This document shows, one piece after another, positions 32,830 to 43,138 of a stretch of DNA of 64,000 nt (positions are counted from its first letter, which is position 1; the number at the start of each line of letters is the position of its first letter). The DNA is from Microdochium bolleyi (Eukaryota > Ascomycota > Sordariomycetes > Xylariales > Microdochiaceae), in contig KQ964248.1 in assembly GCA_001566295.1 (NCBI GenBank), positions 62,001 through 126,000 on the forward strand. Reading direction: 5' to 3'. A program made the translations under genes and the position numbers. A model generated the notes under the pieces. The model worked only from the letters and a program-made list of their open reading frames with translations, had not been told where the DNA came from and did no database searches.

Positions 32830-34870
32830 TTAGTACACCACGAACGCCAGCAGCGCGGTGAAGATCAGCAGCACAGCGCACGTGCCGGGGCTGCTCACGC
32901 GCTCGGCCGCGCTGGGTGGGGTGATGGGCGTCGTGTTTGACGGCGTCGGCGTCGCGATACCCGTGGAGTTGTTGATTGGGGAAGTAGAGTTGCTGGAACC
33001 CCCGGTCGCCGAGCCGCTGACGATGGAGATGCGGCCATCGAGGACAACTGTTACGGGGCTGTTCTTGCCGAGGTAATTGATCTATGATGGAGTGCGAGGG
33101 CCATGGTCAGCTCTGTCCGAGTCCGGGAGACACTGGGTGGTACAGCCCCGGCACGTGCTAGGACAACGGGCGAAACTTACGAAAACCTCCTCCATGGTGT
33201 CCAGGACCACCAAATTCTGTACCTTTGGTAGAATGTTGTCGCCGCCGCCGGCGATGAAGTCGACGGTGACCAGTGTGTACTCTTTCTCAAGATCAACCGG
33301 CTGTAGGTTGCCCTTCTTGCCCAAGCTGAGCCGCACGAGCCGCTTGCCCACCTCGTTGTCCGGGTTGTACTCAATCTTGATCCCGCTGCTGACCTGGAAG
33401 AAGCTCGTGACCTTCTTGCCGTCGAACTGGCTGACCTTGCTGACGAGGCCCTCGAAGATCTTCCACAGGTCCGAGCCCTTGTACTTGACCTCGACGACCG
33501 CGTTGCCAAAGGGGTACGACGTCAGGACCTCGCCGCGCGTGATGTCACCCTCGTCTATGGATGCGCGGATGCCGCCGGCATTGATCAGAGCGAAGGCTGC
33601 GTCACTGGAGCCGGACTCGACGCGGTACTGGAGGAGGGCTCTGGGGAGGATGTCAGTCATTGCAGAGGGCTTCCAAGGCGTCTCCCGAAACTCACTCAGC
33701 CGTAACATCACCAAGCGTGCACTCCTTCTGCTGGCACGACGCCTGGTCCAGGAAGGTTGTGGTCTCGCCGACCTTCTCGCCCGCAAACGCCTGGAAGGCC
33801 TTGGCCCACTCCTTGACCTCGGCCTGCAGCTCTGAGTCCTGAGCGGTCTGGTTGGTCATGTGCACCGGTGCGCCGTGGTAGGCGAGGATCTTGCCCTCGT
33901 TGTCGTAGGTGACATCGATGTAGCCGACGTACTCGCCCCAGCGGTAGGCGGTGACGATGAAGACCTCGTCGCCGTCCTTGTTTTCCTGGATCGTGGGGTA
34001 TTTGCCCTCGGCCTTTTCCATGTCGCCGAGCAGGGTGTGCGAGTGGCCGCCCATGATGAGGAAGAGACCCGTCGTGTCCTTGGCGAGCTGGATATCCTCC
34101 TCGTAGCCGATGTGGGTGAGGGCCGCGATCCGGGTGATGTTGGTGGTGCTGCGGATCTCGTCGATGCTGCGCTGGACGGCCACCGTCACGTCTGTAAACT
34201 TTGTGCCGTTGCCGGGCTTGCTGATACCCGGGGTGGTGGTGGTGGTGACGCCGATGACGGCGAGCTGGTACTTGTCAAAGATGTGGTAGGGGACGATGGT
34301 CGAGTTGAGCTTCTCGTTGTCAGAGACAATGTTTGCCGAGATGACGGGGAAGGTGAGGTTCTTGAGGAAGTTGCCGAGCCTGGTTGCAGTCAGAAGTCAG
34401 CATTGTTTGGGGTCCATCGACAGGGCGTTGAGGGAGGTTCCGCACATTTCGTCGCCGCCATCGAACTCATGGTTGCCGAGGGTCATGGCGTCGAAGCCGA
34501 GTTGGTTAATGGTCTCTGCAATCTTCTCGCCGCCGTAGTAGGTGTAGTAGAGGGTGCCCTGGAACTCGTCACCGGCATTGAGGAACAGGCTGTCCGGGTG
34601 GCCGGGGCGGGACTCGTCGATGAAGTGCTTGATGCGCGAGTAGCCTCCAAAGCACCCGCGCTCGGGCTTTGTGCATTCTGTGCCCGAGGAGGAGAACTCG
34701 TCGAGATGGGCATGCACATCATTTACATGATAAAAGCTGATGTTGTAGTGGCCTTCGTTGTCAATGAAGCGGCGGTTGAGGCGCCTGCTGTAGAGGGCGT
34801 CGTCGGCGGTAGCGACGTAGGCGAGGCCGGCGGCGACGGCCAGCGCAGACGACAGCGTCGAGGGGATCAT
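32830..34870 (-). CDS. GPI-anchored 5'-nucleotidase (metallophosphatase, UshA/CD73 family)
   Basis: Secreted nucleotidase hydrolysing nucleoside 5'-monophosphates at the cell surface. Four exons, 34870..34446, 34379..33696, 33640..33181 and 33081..32830, join in frame to 606 residues; introns are 66, 55 and 99 nt with GT/AG ends. The signal peptide spans about residues 1-22 (STLSSALAVAAGLAYVATA). The metallophosphatase domain has the metal ligands in YHVNDVHAHLDEF, FLNAGDEFQGTLYY, TLGNHEFDGGDE and MGGHSHTLLGDME. Exon 3 carries the C-terminal 5'-nucleotidase domain (LINAGGIRASIDEGDITRGE, TSYPFGNAVVEV, FIAGGGDN). The end is a Ser/Thr/Asn-rich stalk (SNSTSPINNSTG) followed by a hydrophobic tail (GTCAVLLIFTALLAFVVY), a GPI-attachment signal. 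Length and domain order are normal. Confidence 0.93.
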
Positions 34871-35998
34871 GGTGACGGGCGAGAGGGCTGGCGAGAGAAG
34901 GTCTTGGCCTGTCAGGATTCTCGAGGACAGTAGTCGCAGTGGCAGGGCATGGTGTCTTCTTATTGAACAGCACGAGTGTATCGTGGCGGGCGGCAGTGCC
35001 AAGGGGCGAGGAGGGGTGCTCGACCAAAAATGATGATCGGTGGCCGATGACGGCTTGGGCAGGTGCGCGGCGGTGCGCAAGAATGGCAGGAGCGACCCGC
35101 GCTGCAGGGCGTGCCGATCAGGGGCCCACCCGCTAGGCGTAGGTAGTCGGCAGCCACTCACAGCCACTGACACAATCGCCTACGCACGTGGGCGGCTCCC
35201 GCTCTCCCGGATGGCTGTCTCTCCCACGAGATGCCCTTGTGTACCTTACCTGGCGGACCTTGGAAACCTTGGGTTTTGCACGTGTTGCATCACGGATGCC
35301 TGGCGAGCCGGTGACAGACGGTCATAGTCACCACCTGCCAGACTGCGACTGAGCCTCAGGTCAAGACTCTCACAGCAGCCAGCAGAGTTCACGTCCAGAT
35401 GCTCGGTGGAAACCACCATGACTCGGCTTGATTTACTTTTCTCATGCGCCCGCCTGCCTCGTCTGGGGGTGCCGACCGCCCGACGCGGGCACTTGACGAA
35501 CTTCCCGATCAGGCAAGTCGACGACTCGTTCTCCAAGACCCCAAGACGCGCCGCGCCCCCACACGCCCGGGATAGGGTGCGGAGTCGCGGAGCGGAGGCG
35601 GCCCCACCCACCGGACTTCGCCGGGGTCCTTCCTCCAGGCCTTTGATCTTGTATTTACTTCTTGGTCTGTCGACCGCACCATAATGTACAGCCACCTACA
35701 AACCCTCAAAGGTTTGGGGCATATCCAAGAGTCCAAGACTACATGCGGTAACGACTGACTCTGGCCAGGTCTCTGCCCGGCATCCGAACGCGGCGGCATG
35801 CGGGACGACCTCATCGCCCTCCTTCGGCCAACCCAACGTGATCATGATATGTCTGGGGGCTGACGTTGCACGCCGCACGCCATAGACTGTACCATATTGC
35901 ACAGTCGTGTCTCGAGCCTCAAAGCTCAACTCATCCGTGAGACGGCGCGGCAATGGCAAGCTCTTGTCCCCGGTCCCTGCCCCGGCTCGACACCTCAC
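34871..35998. other. Intergenic: nucleotidase promoter and 3' flank of the halogenase-like gene
   Basis: No gene recognised; contains GC-rich chance frames. This marks the left edge of the candidate biosynthetic cluster. Confidence 0.5.
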
Positions 35999-37793
35999 CT
36001 ACACCATGATCTCCCTCGGAGGGTCCCAGATGACCTTGTTGTCCTCGGGCTTGCGCTCCGCGCCGCAGTTGTGACACAGCTTCCAGTCCTCCCGCCTGAT
36101 CGTCCAGCACAGGCACTCGGCGCACTGGTTCGTGAAGACGTCCCGCCCGGACTTGTCCATGTCGAACCTCATCGCCTCGTCGTGCGTAAAGATCTTACCC
36201 CGCCAGCGGATGATCTTGGCCGGGTTCTCCGCGAGGCTCCGGGCCATGATGCGCTCGCTCGCCGCCAGCACGCTCTGCACCACCTCCTCGGGCACCTTGT
36301 CCCCGAGCGGGATCGGCGCCAGCAGCCGGATCGTCTCGCCTGCAATCTCCTGGTACGCCGGCATCTGCGCACCCGAGTGCCAGTTCCGCGCGTACTTGAG
36401 GTACTGAGCACGGTCCAGCGTAAAAGTGCCCTGGATGTGCACGGGGTCGAACCCGACCGACGCGCCTGCGTAGTACTGCCAGGGCACCCCGACGCGCTCG
36501 CCTAGCCGCGGGTCCCGGAAGCAGTGGTACAGGAAGCGGTTCATCGTGTCGAGCGACGGGTGCAGGCCGCGCAGGAAGTCGTTGTACGGCGCCAGCGTTT
36601 CCCGGATGCTTGCCTCCGCTGCATTGCTGCCGCCTGACGCCTTGGCGCGGTCGAGCGCCTCGTGTGTCAGCTCCGCGGCGTACGTGGAGGATGCCATGCC
36701 GACGTTGATGCCCGGTGAGAAGAGCGGGTTCGTGAAGCCGCAGGCGTCGCCGATCGCGAGCCAGCCGGGCCCGGACACGACGGGGGACTGGTAGGTCAGG
36801 GTCTTGCGGACGAACCAGGTCGTCCCGGGCCCGTACAGGTCCTCGATGACCGTGTAGTTGGACATGAGCTCGTTGATGCGCGGGTACTTGCGGATGAAGT
36901 AGTTGAGCTTGCGCTCGGCCTCGCCCGATCCGTACTCGGACATGTCCTCGGGGTACTTGACGTCGTTGCGCGCTGCGATGCCCACGCTCGTGATCCACTT
37001 GTACTTGAGTCCGAACATCTCGGCCAGCTTCTCGGTGCAGGGGATCTCGTCGCTGGGCACGCCGGCCGCGGCGCAGTCGAGCAGGTACGTGAGCATGTCC
37101 ATCATCTTGGACGTAGGGTTGCCCTCCCAGCACAGCAGGCGGATGACCCAGAACCAGCCCTCGGGAATGCAGAGGTGGTTCGTCTGGCAGCCCTCGTAGT
37201 GGCGGAAGGGTAGCTTACTCTCGTCCTTCGGGCAGTCGTAGTAGGCCCAGAAGGCGTCCGTGTTGAAGCCCTCGAAGCGCTTGATCGGGGACTTCTTGGA
37301 GGCCAGCTGCCGGAACCGGCCCGTCGCGTCGACGAGCAGGGAGGTCGACATGCTGGCTGGCGGTCTCTCGCTGCCCTTCGCCGCGTCGCCGACCAGGACT
37401 TTGCTGTTCTTGACCCCGCCCTGTACCTCGGACGCCACGAAGTCGACTTTCTTGCCGTGGTACACGTTGATGCCGCGCCGCTGGGCCATCAGCGTGAAGA
37501 GAAGCTCGCTGACGGGCCGCTCAACCTGGTACCCACTGAGGTACACCCCTGGTGTACCGACGATCAAGTTGTACGTGTAGTCCTCCGGGTCGTCTTCCTT
37601 CATAAAGTAGAACGCGAGGCCGTCTTTGAGGCCGAAGATGCGCAGCAAGTACTCCGCGGTGAGCCCGTACATCTTGCACCACATGGAGAACGCCGGCAGC
37701 GTGCTCTCGCCGATCTTGTAGCCGGGCTTGCTGTTCTTCTCGATCAGCGAGACCTTGAGGTGGCCCGGCCTTGACAGCTATGTCCGCAGCCAT
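35999..37793 (-). CDS. Flavin-dependent halogenase-like protein, N-terminal FAD-binding segment deleted (probably broken)
   Basis: Related to the tryptophan-halogenase family, FADH2-dependent enzymes that chlorinate aromatic rings. The main frame is open from 37777 to 35999 with its first ATG at 37684 (561 residues). Signatures: YKIGESTLPAF before that ATG, VDATGRFRQLAS, the tryptophan-halogenase motif GWFWVI (WxWxI, then R instead of the usual P), WLAIGDACGFTNPLFSPGIN, and YYAGASVGFDPVHI. The C-terminus adds CAEC and CHNC, a zinc-ribbon-like pair. The FAD-binding GxGxxG of the family is missing. A well-placed ATG at 37793, 126 nt below a TATA box, starts MAADIAV, the typical strand before GxGxxG, but runs at once into another frame. 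The main frame resumes at about PGHLKVSLIEK and has a stop at 37780-37778. I infer loss of about 20-25 residues plus a frameshift. Divergent from the DAHP synthase. Confidence 0.8.
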
Positions 37794-38579
37794 GGGAATT
37801 CTCAGATGGTTATAGAAGTTTAGGGGTGAGATCGAAAAGAGTATGTGATTCAGATCCAAGTCTGAGACATAGGGATCTTTGTAAACTCCGCCACGAACCA
37901 CACTCAATAGAACGCTGATTATATAAGTGCAGTCTACCAAGCGTCTGTAAGTCCACACCGTGAATCAGCCCCACGGACTGCTTGAATTGGCCCGTGTCTA
38001 CCGTGTGTGAGACTGACCGTGCACAAGAACCCTGTAGTTGCATCGCATGTGCCGCCCGTGTGCAGGAAAGATGTTGAGTTTGACCCTGCGTGAGGAAAAT
38101 CTCTTCGGCTGAACATTGTACCCTAAGTTCACGGCCACATGCAGAAGAGCAGTGATCAGCTCTATAGCCGAGACGGATATTGTATCCAAGGTTCGCGAGG
38201 AGTTTGCACTCACCTCCGCCCCGTGGCGGACAAAGTTGCGCCGGCGTGTGGCTCTGCTTTCGCCCCTGGCCGCGGAAGTCACCGGGAGCGGCTGGCCAGA
38301 TTGCCTTCGGCAAACGCGTAGTGGAAAGCTTTGTTTCAGCTGGATCGGGCAGCCATTTTTGCAGGCAATCATCTGCTGTCTCCTTGAAGACAAGCTGCGC
38401 AGCGTTGTTCTCAACGTGCTGAGTGTACTTGGACTGGGGAATAAAAAAGGCCGGCTTGATGGAAGTCGTAGATACGTGGCCATGTTGCGTAAAGACACCA
38501 ACAGGACTCTCTCGGTACAACCCATCACGAACATTCGTTTCCCCAATCTAGCTTCAAAAGACACTGGCATGGTATAAAC
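37794..38579. promoter_or_regulatory. Bidirectional promoter: halogenase-like gene (-) and DAHP synthase (+)
   Basis: 786 bp between divergent cluster genes. TATATAA on the minus strand (37919-37925) serves the leftward gene and AATAAAAAA (38440-38448) the rightward one, each about 125-140 nt from its ATG. A perfect palindrome lies midway at 38215-38230. Confidence 0.65.
38215..38230. promoter_or_regulatory. Perfect palindrome TCCGCC-N4-GGCGGA, candidate Zn2Cys6 operator
   Basis: It contains CCG-N8-CGG in everted orientation, and CCG-N4-CGG also occurs at 38282-38291. Zn2Cys6 dimers bind paired CGG triplets, and such a regulator is encoded at the right end of the cluster. Binding is inferred. 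Confidence 0.4.
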
Positions 38580-39838
38580 ATGAAAATGGGTTCGATCGAT
38601 AATGGAGACATCCTCGGCCCCGACCGGCCGAGATTAAATGGCTGGAGTACCAAGACTACGCGTACACAGACGACCTTTGAAGCAGCCTGCCTGGCAGCAC
38701 CCGCTCTGGAGCTTGGCCACGTGCCACTGCCCTCGCCAGCAGCATTACGCCACGAGATACCCCTCGTCCCAGCTCTCAAGGACACCGTGCTTGCTGGGAG
38801 ACAAGCCGCATCCGATATCATCGGCGGCCGCGATGCGCTCGGCCGCTTACTGGTTGTGGTCGGGCCTTGCTCAATCCACGACCCCCAGCAAGCCCTCGAG
38901 TACTGCAACCGCCTGCTCGCAGTCCGAGACCGCTACGGGGACTCGCTCCTGCTCGTCATGCGGTGCTATCTCGAGAAGCCGCGGACTACGACGGGCTGGA
39001 AGGGTCTGCTTGTCGACCCGGACCTGAACGACAGCTTCGACGTCGGCAAAGGGTTGCGCACGAGCCGAGCGCTGCTCGCCGAGGTCGCGGCACGCGGTAT
39101 GCCCGTCGCCACCGAGATGCTGAGCCTCATCGCGGCCCGGTACATCGACGACCTGGTCTCCGTGGGCTTCGTCGGCGCCCGCACCACCGAGAGCCAGCTG
39201 CACCGCGAGCTCGCGAGCGCGTGCGAATTTCCCGTGGGCTTCAAGAACGGGACCGACGGCTCGCTAGGCCCAGCTGTCAACGCCGTGCGCGCGGCCGCGG
39301 CGCCACATGCATTCCTTTCCATCGGCGATGACGGGGCTGCCGCAATGTTGCACGCCCAGGGCAACGACGACGGGTTCGTCGTCCTCCGTGGCGGATCGCA
39401 GGGGACCAACTTCGATGCGCAGAGCACGATGGCGGCCGAGGCGGTGTTGGTGGCCGAGGGCCGCCGGCCAGCGATCATGGTCGACTGCAGCCACGGGAAC
39501 GCCAGGGGTGATCATGAAAACCAGGTCCTGGTGGCGGAGACGCTCGCGGAGCAGATAGCCTCGGGTCGGTCCGGCATAATGGGAGTCATGCTGGAGAGTC
39601 ACATCAATGGAGGTAAGTCTTTCATCTCATCATCCCTTCTCTTGGCGATAAATTGTGTATGCATGGCTGATGACCTGAGGAACTAGGTAAGCAGAATATA
39701 GCACCAGGTGGAGGCGTTTCGCTTCGGTACGGTGTCAGTGTCACGGATGCGTGCATCAGCTGGGAGAGGACTGTGGCTGTGTTGGATCTCCTTGCAACGG
39801 CAGTGAAAGCGAGGAGGTGTCGTCTCTCGCAGAATTGA
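38580..39838 (+). CDS. 3-deoxy-D-arabino-heptulosonate 7-phosphate (DAHP) synthase, AroF/G/H type
   Basis: First enzyme of the shikimate pathway: phosphoenolpyruvate plus erythrose 4-phosphate to DAHP, in the cytosol. Exons 38580..39612 and 39687..39838 give 394 residues. The 74-nt phase-1 intron has a GTAAGT donor and CTAG acceptor, and joining restores [20 protein letters not shown]. Class I signatures: [10 protein letters not shown] (residues 92-101), [12 protein letters not shown] (131-142), [24 protein letters not shown] and [10 protein letters not shown] second ATG six bases downstream (MGSIDNG) is an alternative start. It sits between halogenase-like and salicylate synthase genes and shares its promoter with the former, so I infer a pathway-dedicated copy supplying chorismate. 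Whether the genome has other DAHP synthases cannot be seen here. Confidence 0.93.
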
Positions 39839-40161
39839 TATTGGCACATGTGCAAGCAGTGGTCGGGGTCGTCATCATGGCAGCGTCGATGCATTGGTAG
39901 GGATCGGTCCGCGAAAATTCTGGCACAAGTAGTTTCCAAATGCAGATTTTATTGTACGGCAAAATCTTGGATGCATGAGCATTATCGAGTACTGAAGCAT
40001 GTTCTAACATCAAGCAACCGTGTTGTAGTCCTTGTTCCTACATTACAGCCGTGGACTTCTTCACTAGTCTCTTGCCAGCGCACTTATTTCGCACCGCGGT
40101 ACTTTCGAAGTAATGGTAATCAGAAGCCTGGAAGCTCCCTATAGCAAAAAAAGAAGACGAA
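39839..40161. other. Convergent gap of the cluster
   Basis: 3' flank of the DAHP synthase. A plus-strand A7 run near 40146-40152 reads as a T7 Pol III terminator for the tRNA. No gene. Confidence 0.5.
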
Positions 40162-40249
40162 TACTAGCGCCGTGGATCGAACACGGAACCTTCTCGGATC
40201 TTTGTTCGACAATGTGAACGAGAAATCATAACCATTAGACCACGCCAGC
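40162..40249 (-). tRNA. tRNA-Val(CAC) with 15-nt intron
   Basis: Minus strand. The acceptor stem GCTGGCG/CGCTAGT has two G-U pairs, with discriminator A. The D arm is GGTCTAATGGTTATGAT and the anticodon stem TCTCG/CGAGA. The loop TTCACAC carries anticodon CAC. The T arm is CCGTG-TTCGATC-CACGG. A 15-nt intron follows nucleotide 37. T7 on the transcribed strand just downstream fits a Pol III terminator. It lies in the convergent space between two cluster genes. Confidence 0.88.
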
Positions 40250-40420
40250 GTCGTTGTTCCTCGGCCCGTTGTCGCAGCATATCATGAGGTGACGCATATT
40301 TGCAAGGGAGTCTCGTGAACATACACGCGGGAACGGAGAGTCTATTGTATCTTCTGCTTGTGAATTACCAAATGCCATGATGGAACCTTGTAGAGTCATG
40401 AAATGGCCGTGAGGCTCAGG

Positions 40421-41770
40421 CTATGTCCGCGCCGGAATAGATCTGTCCAGAACCACGAACGGGGCAATGCTCGCAAGCTTCTCGCGCGTTTCGGTGAACT
40501 CTCGCTCAGGGTTTGACTGGGAGATGACGCCAGCGCCAGCCTGCAGCCACCGGCGGGAGTTGTCCTGGAAGACGGTGCGGAGGACCAGAGCGGCCTCGAG
40601 GAAATCGGCGCCGTCCAGCAGCAGTACCGCGCCCGAGTACAGCTCACGCGGCCGCTCCTCGAGACGCTGAATTGCCTCAAGGGCTTCGTTCTTTGGGATT
40701 CCCGAGGCCGTGATGGACGGGAACAAGACGTTGAAGGCATCCCACGCGCCCTTGTCGGGGGCGAGGTTTCCGGCGACGCGGGAGCCGAGGTGCTGCACGC
40801 TGCCGCGGGGGCGGATGCTCATGAAATCCTCGACGACGACGGACCCGGGGTCGCAGACGCGCTTCAACTCATCGACAGCCTCGCGCACGGAGATGACGTG
40901 CTCGACCACCTCCTTAGGGTCGGCGAGCAGCTCCTGCCGCAGGCGCTCGATCTCGGCGGCATTGCCCTCCCGCGAGCGGGTGCCCGCCAGGGGCTCAGTG
41001 GTGAGCCTTCCGTGGTCCGACAGCATCACGAGCTCGGGGCTGAAGCCGGCGGCCTGATGGCCAGCATGGCTCATGGCAAAAGATCGAGCGGGGTTGTTGA
41101 ATGGTCTGCCGTGCTGAAGGGTGCCGAGAATGTCGATCTTCTCAGTGACCGAGACAGCCCTGGACGGGATGACCTTCTCATACAACCCAGCGGCGATCTC
41201 AGATAGCGCGTTGGCGACCCTGGCGACGTACTCCTCCGCGTTCTGAGTGATATCGACGTGCGAGGGCTGCTCTTGGGATCGGACTGCAGCGACTGGGCTG
41301 CGCAGCACCTCGCCTAGGGCTTGGATCTCCAACACGTCGTCCCCCTTGATGGTGACCTGCTCCGGGCCAATGCAGATCTCGACCGCCGGGATGAACAGCG
41401 CCAGCAGGGGCCACGTCCCGGGCCTGTAGGCCTGCGCTCGGGTGTGTGCAGCGTAATTGAAGCTCGCATAGCCGAACGCCTTGCCATCGACTCGGCCATA
41501 GTCGCAGACAAAGTCCCTCGCGACCTGGCTGATTGGGCCTCCGATGTCTCTTGTGGTAGTCTTGCCGCTGGAAATGGTAGTTGCTGTCTTGCCGGCTGGG
41601 TCGATCGACAGGGACGATCGGCTGCCGAGTCCGATGTACCAATGCCCAAAACGTTCGTAGGCGTAGTAGTCGCGCTGGTCAAAGTTCTTGAGCACCTTCA
41701 CGGCCAGATCAACCAGTGGGAACTGGCCTGGCGTCAGTTTGAACGTGCTCGATGTCTGGAAAGCTGCCAT
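40421..41770 (-). CDS. Salicylate synthase-like chorismate-utilising enzyme (MbtI/Irp9 type)
   Basis: Expected to convert chorismate through isochorismate to salicylate plus pyruvate in one Mg-dependent enzyme. Single exon, 449 residues, the usual length of the MbtI/Irp9/YbtS salicylate synthases and shorter than fungal anthranilate synthase. Motifs along the chain: YEKVIPSRAVSV (general-base Lys199), RSFAMSHAGHQAAGFSPEL, TTEPLAGTRSRE (258-268), DPKEVVEHVISVREAV with Mg-ligand Glu290, DFMSIRPRGSVQHLGS (315-330), PSITASGIPK (351-360), RELYSGAVLLLD and SNPEREFTETREKL with the second Mg-ligand Glu. The GSVQHLGS and SITASGIPK pattern favours salicylate synthase over anthranilate synthase, and no glutamine amidotransferase partner is nearby. 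The start is the ATG 97 nt below a TATA box. Such enzymes are best known from bacterial siderophore pathways, so horizontal origin is possible. Shares its promoter with the adenylating enzyme. Confidence 0.87.
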   Translation of the reverse strand: MAAFQTSSTFKLTPGQFPLVDLAVKVLKNFDQRDYYAYERFGHWYIGLGSRSSLSIDPAGKTATTISSGKTTTRDIGGPISQVARDFVCDYGRVDGKAFGYASFNYAAHTRAQAYRPGTWPLLALFIPAVEICIGPEQVTIKGDDVLEIQALGEVLRSPVAAVRSQEQPSHVDITQNAEEYVARVANALSEIAAGLYEKVIPSRAVSVTEKIDILGTLQHGRPFNNPARSFAMSHAGHQAAGFSPELVMLSDHGRLTTEPLAGTRSREGNAAEIERLRQELLADPKEVVEHVISVREAVDELKRVCDPGSVVVEDFMSIRPRGSVQHLGSRVAGNLAPDKGAWDAFNVLFPSITASGIPKNEALEAIQRLEERPRELYSGAVLLLDGADFLEAALVLRTVFQDNSRRWLQAGAGVISQSNPEREFTETREKLASIAPFVVLDRSIPART

Positions 41771-43138
41771 TGTACAATGACTGTGATGGTAGACGAAGCA
41801 ATAGAGGCTGATGGAGTTGATTGTGGCAGAACGTCCACATATTTTGGGAGTAACCCCAAAGCCAACCTTATATATCTTCTTACAGTCTTTCAACGCGAAC
41901 AGAGATGAGTACACGCTCGTCGCTAGCTTGCGTCTGCCGGACACGTTGACACGATCCAGGTCAGAATACTACAGTCCTGCCTGTTGCCCATTTCCGCTTG
42001 AAGTTACCCACGAGCCAGTCCCACCATGTATAATTCCATCGCGGCTCGGCCGAGAAAATTTTGCTGGCGGCCAGCAATCCTCTATCCGCTCCGGACTTTC
42101 CTTTCTGCTTGATGTACCTGTGCCCAGGAAGTAAGTCTGTTGAAGCGGAAATCACTAGGCCGTGATCTGAGACCGGGCTCATGCTGGTAAGATCTTTCCG
42201 GATAAACATCACCCGTGCTGCGCATGCGCGCATCTAGCTGTGGTTTCGTAGTGCGCGTTTCGTTGCGCAGCGAAGGCAAAATGAAGCGGCACGGAGAAAC
42301 ACGCCGCATTCCGCGGGCCTCCGCTTATAAATGGACGTGACGGGGGACTCCCAAATGGATTCCGATAAGCTTTTGGCAGGGAACAGGTCGTGATATGAAT
42401 CATTTGTACCCTGTCGTGTCGGACATTGTCAGGCAGTGGGTACGAGACTTTCACTGAACTGTATGCGCCCGGAGCAGGTAGCCCATGCTCCCATCGATGT
42501 TGTCTCATAGTCCGAACCGGGACGGCCCGGCTCGGGTTCGTCCGTCAAGAATCTACAGGCAGTAAGCAGAATGCCGTTTGATGGACGGTCCAACTTTATT
42601 GCGCCTATCTCGGATTCTCTTCGGCTTATCCCTGCCAATACGCTGTGAACATGAAAGGACAAATGCAACCACAAAGACGACCCTGAATGCAGCCCCGAAG
42701 CTTCGCGACTGTATTATGCTGATGTAGTAGTCAATATGCCAATGTGAATTTCTCAATGATCAATAAGTGGCCCGTGGTGAAAAACTTAGTCTCGTGGTGA
42801 AGCTTCATCCGCTACGATCTTCATACAGTAACGCCACACTGACCGTGCGGCGACCTATCGGCCGAAACATTCTCACCATCTGTTTGATATGTTTCTCGAT
42901 ACGGTAAATGAGGACGCAGCGTCTTTGATCCGCCAGGGAATTCAAGGCACCGCAATCAAGCTCGAGCAGCGAAGAACCTTTGACGCACTGCCGGCCCGCT
43001 GTATATAGGGGCCAAAGAAGCATGATTGCAATGTCCACCACCGCCAGACCATGAATACTCACAGCTTGCCTTGCATTATAATCCCTAGTCTTGATCCATG
43101 CTCCAAACCGCTCGCCGCGTCAAACTTTGATCGCAGAC
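41771..43138. promoter_or_regulatory. Bidirectional promoter: salicylate synthase (-) and adenylating enzyme (+)
   Basis: 1.37 kb without coding features. TATATAA on the minus strand at 41867-41873 lies 97 nt before the salicylate synthase ATG. TATATAG at 43002-43008 lies 131 nt before the adenylating enzyme ATG. Contains the inverted repeat at 42513-42540 and CCGTGCGG at 42843-42850. Confidence 0.6.
42513..42540. repeat. Inverted repeat CGAACC...GGTTCG in the second bidirectional promoter
   Basis: Six-base arms separated by a 16-base GC-rich centre that contains further CCGGG/CCCGG complementarity. Possible protein-binding site or hairpin. Confidence 0.4.

Noticed and set aside
33860..34933. 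357-codon plus-strand frame
   Set aside because: Antisense of the 5'-nucleotidase exons; Val/Glu/Asp-rich mirror sequence.
40421..41770. Anthranilate synthase component I
   Set aside because: Length, the GSVQHLGS and SITASGIPK patterns and the absence of a glutamine amidotransferase fit salicylate synthase better.
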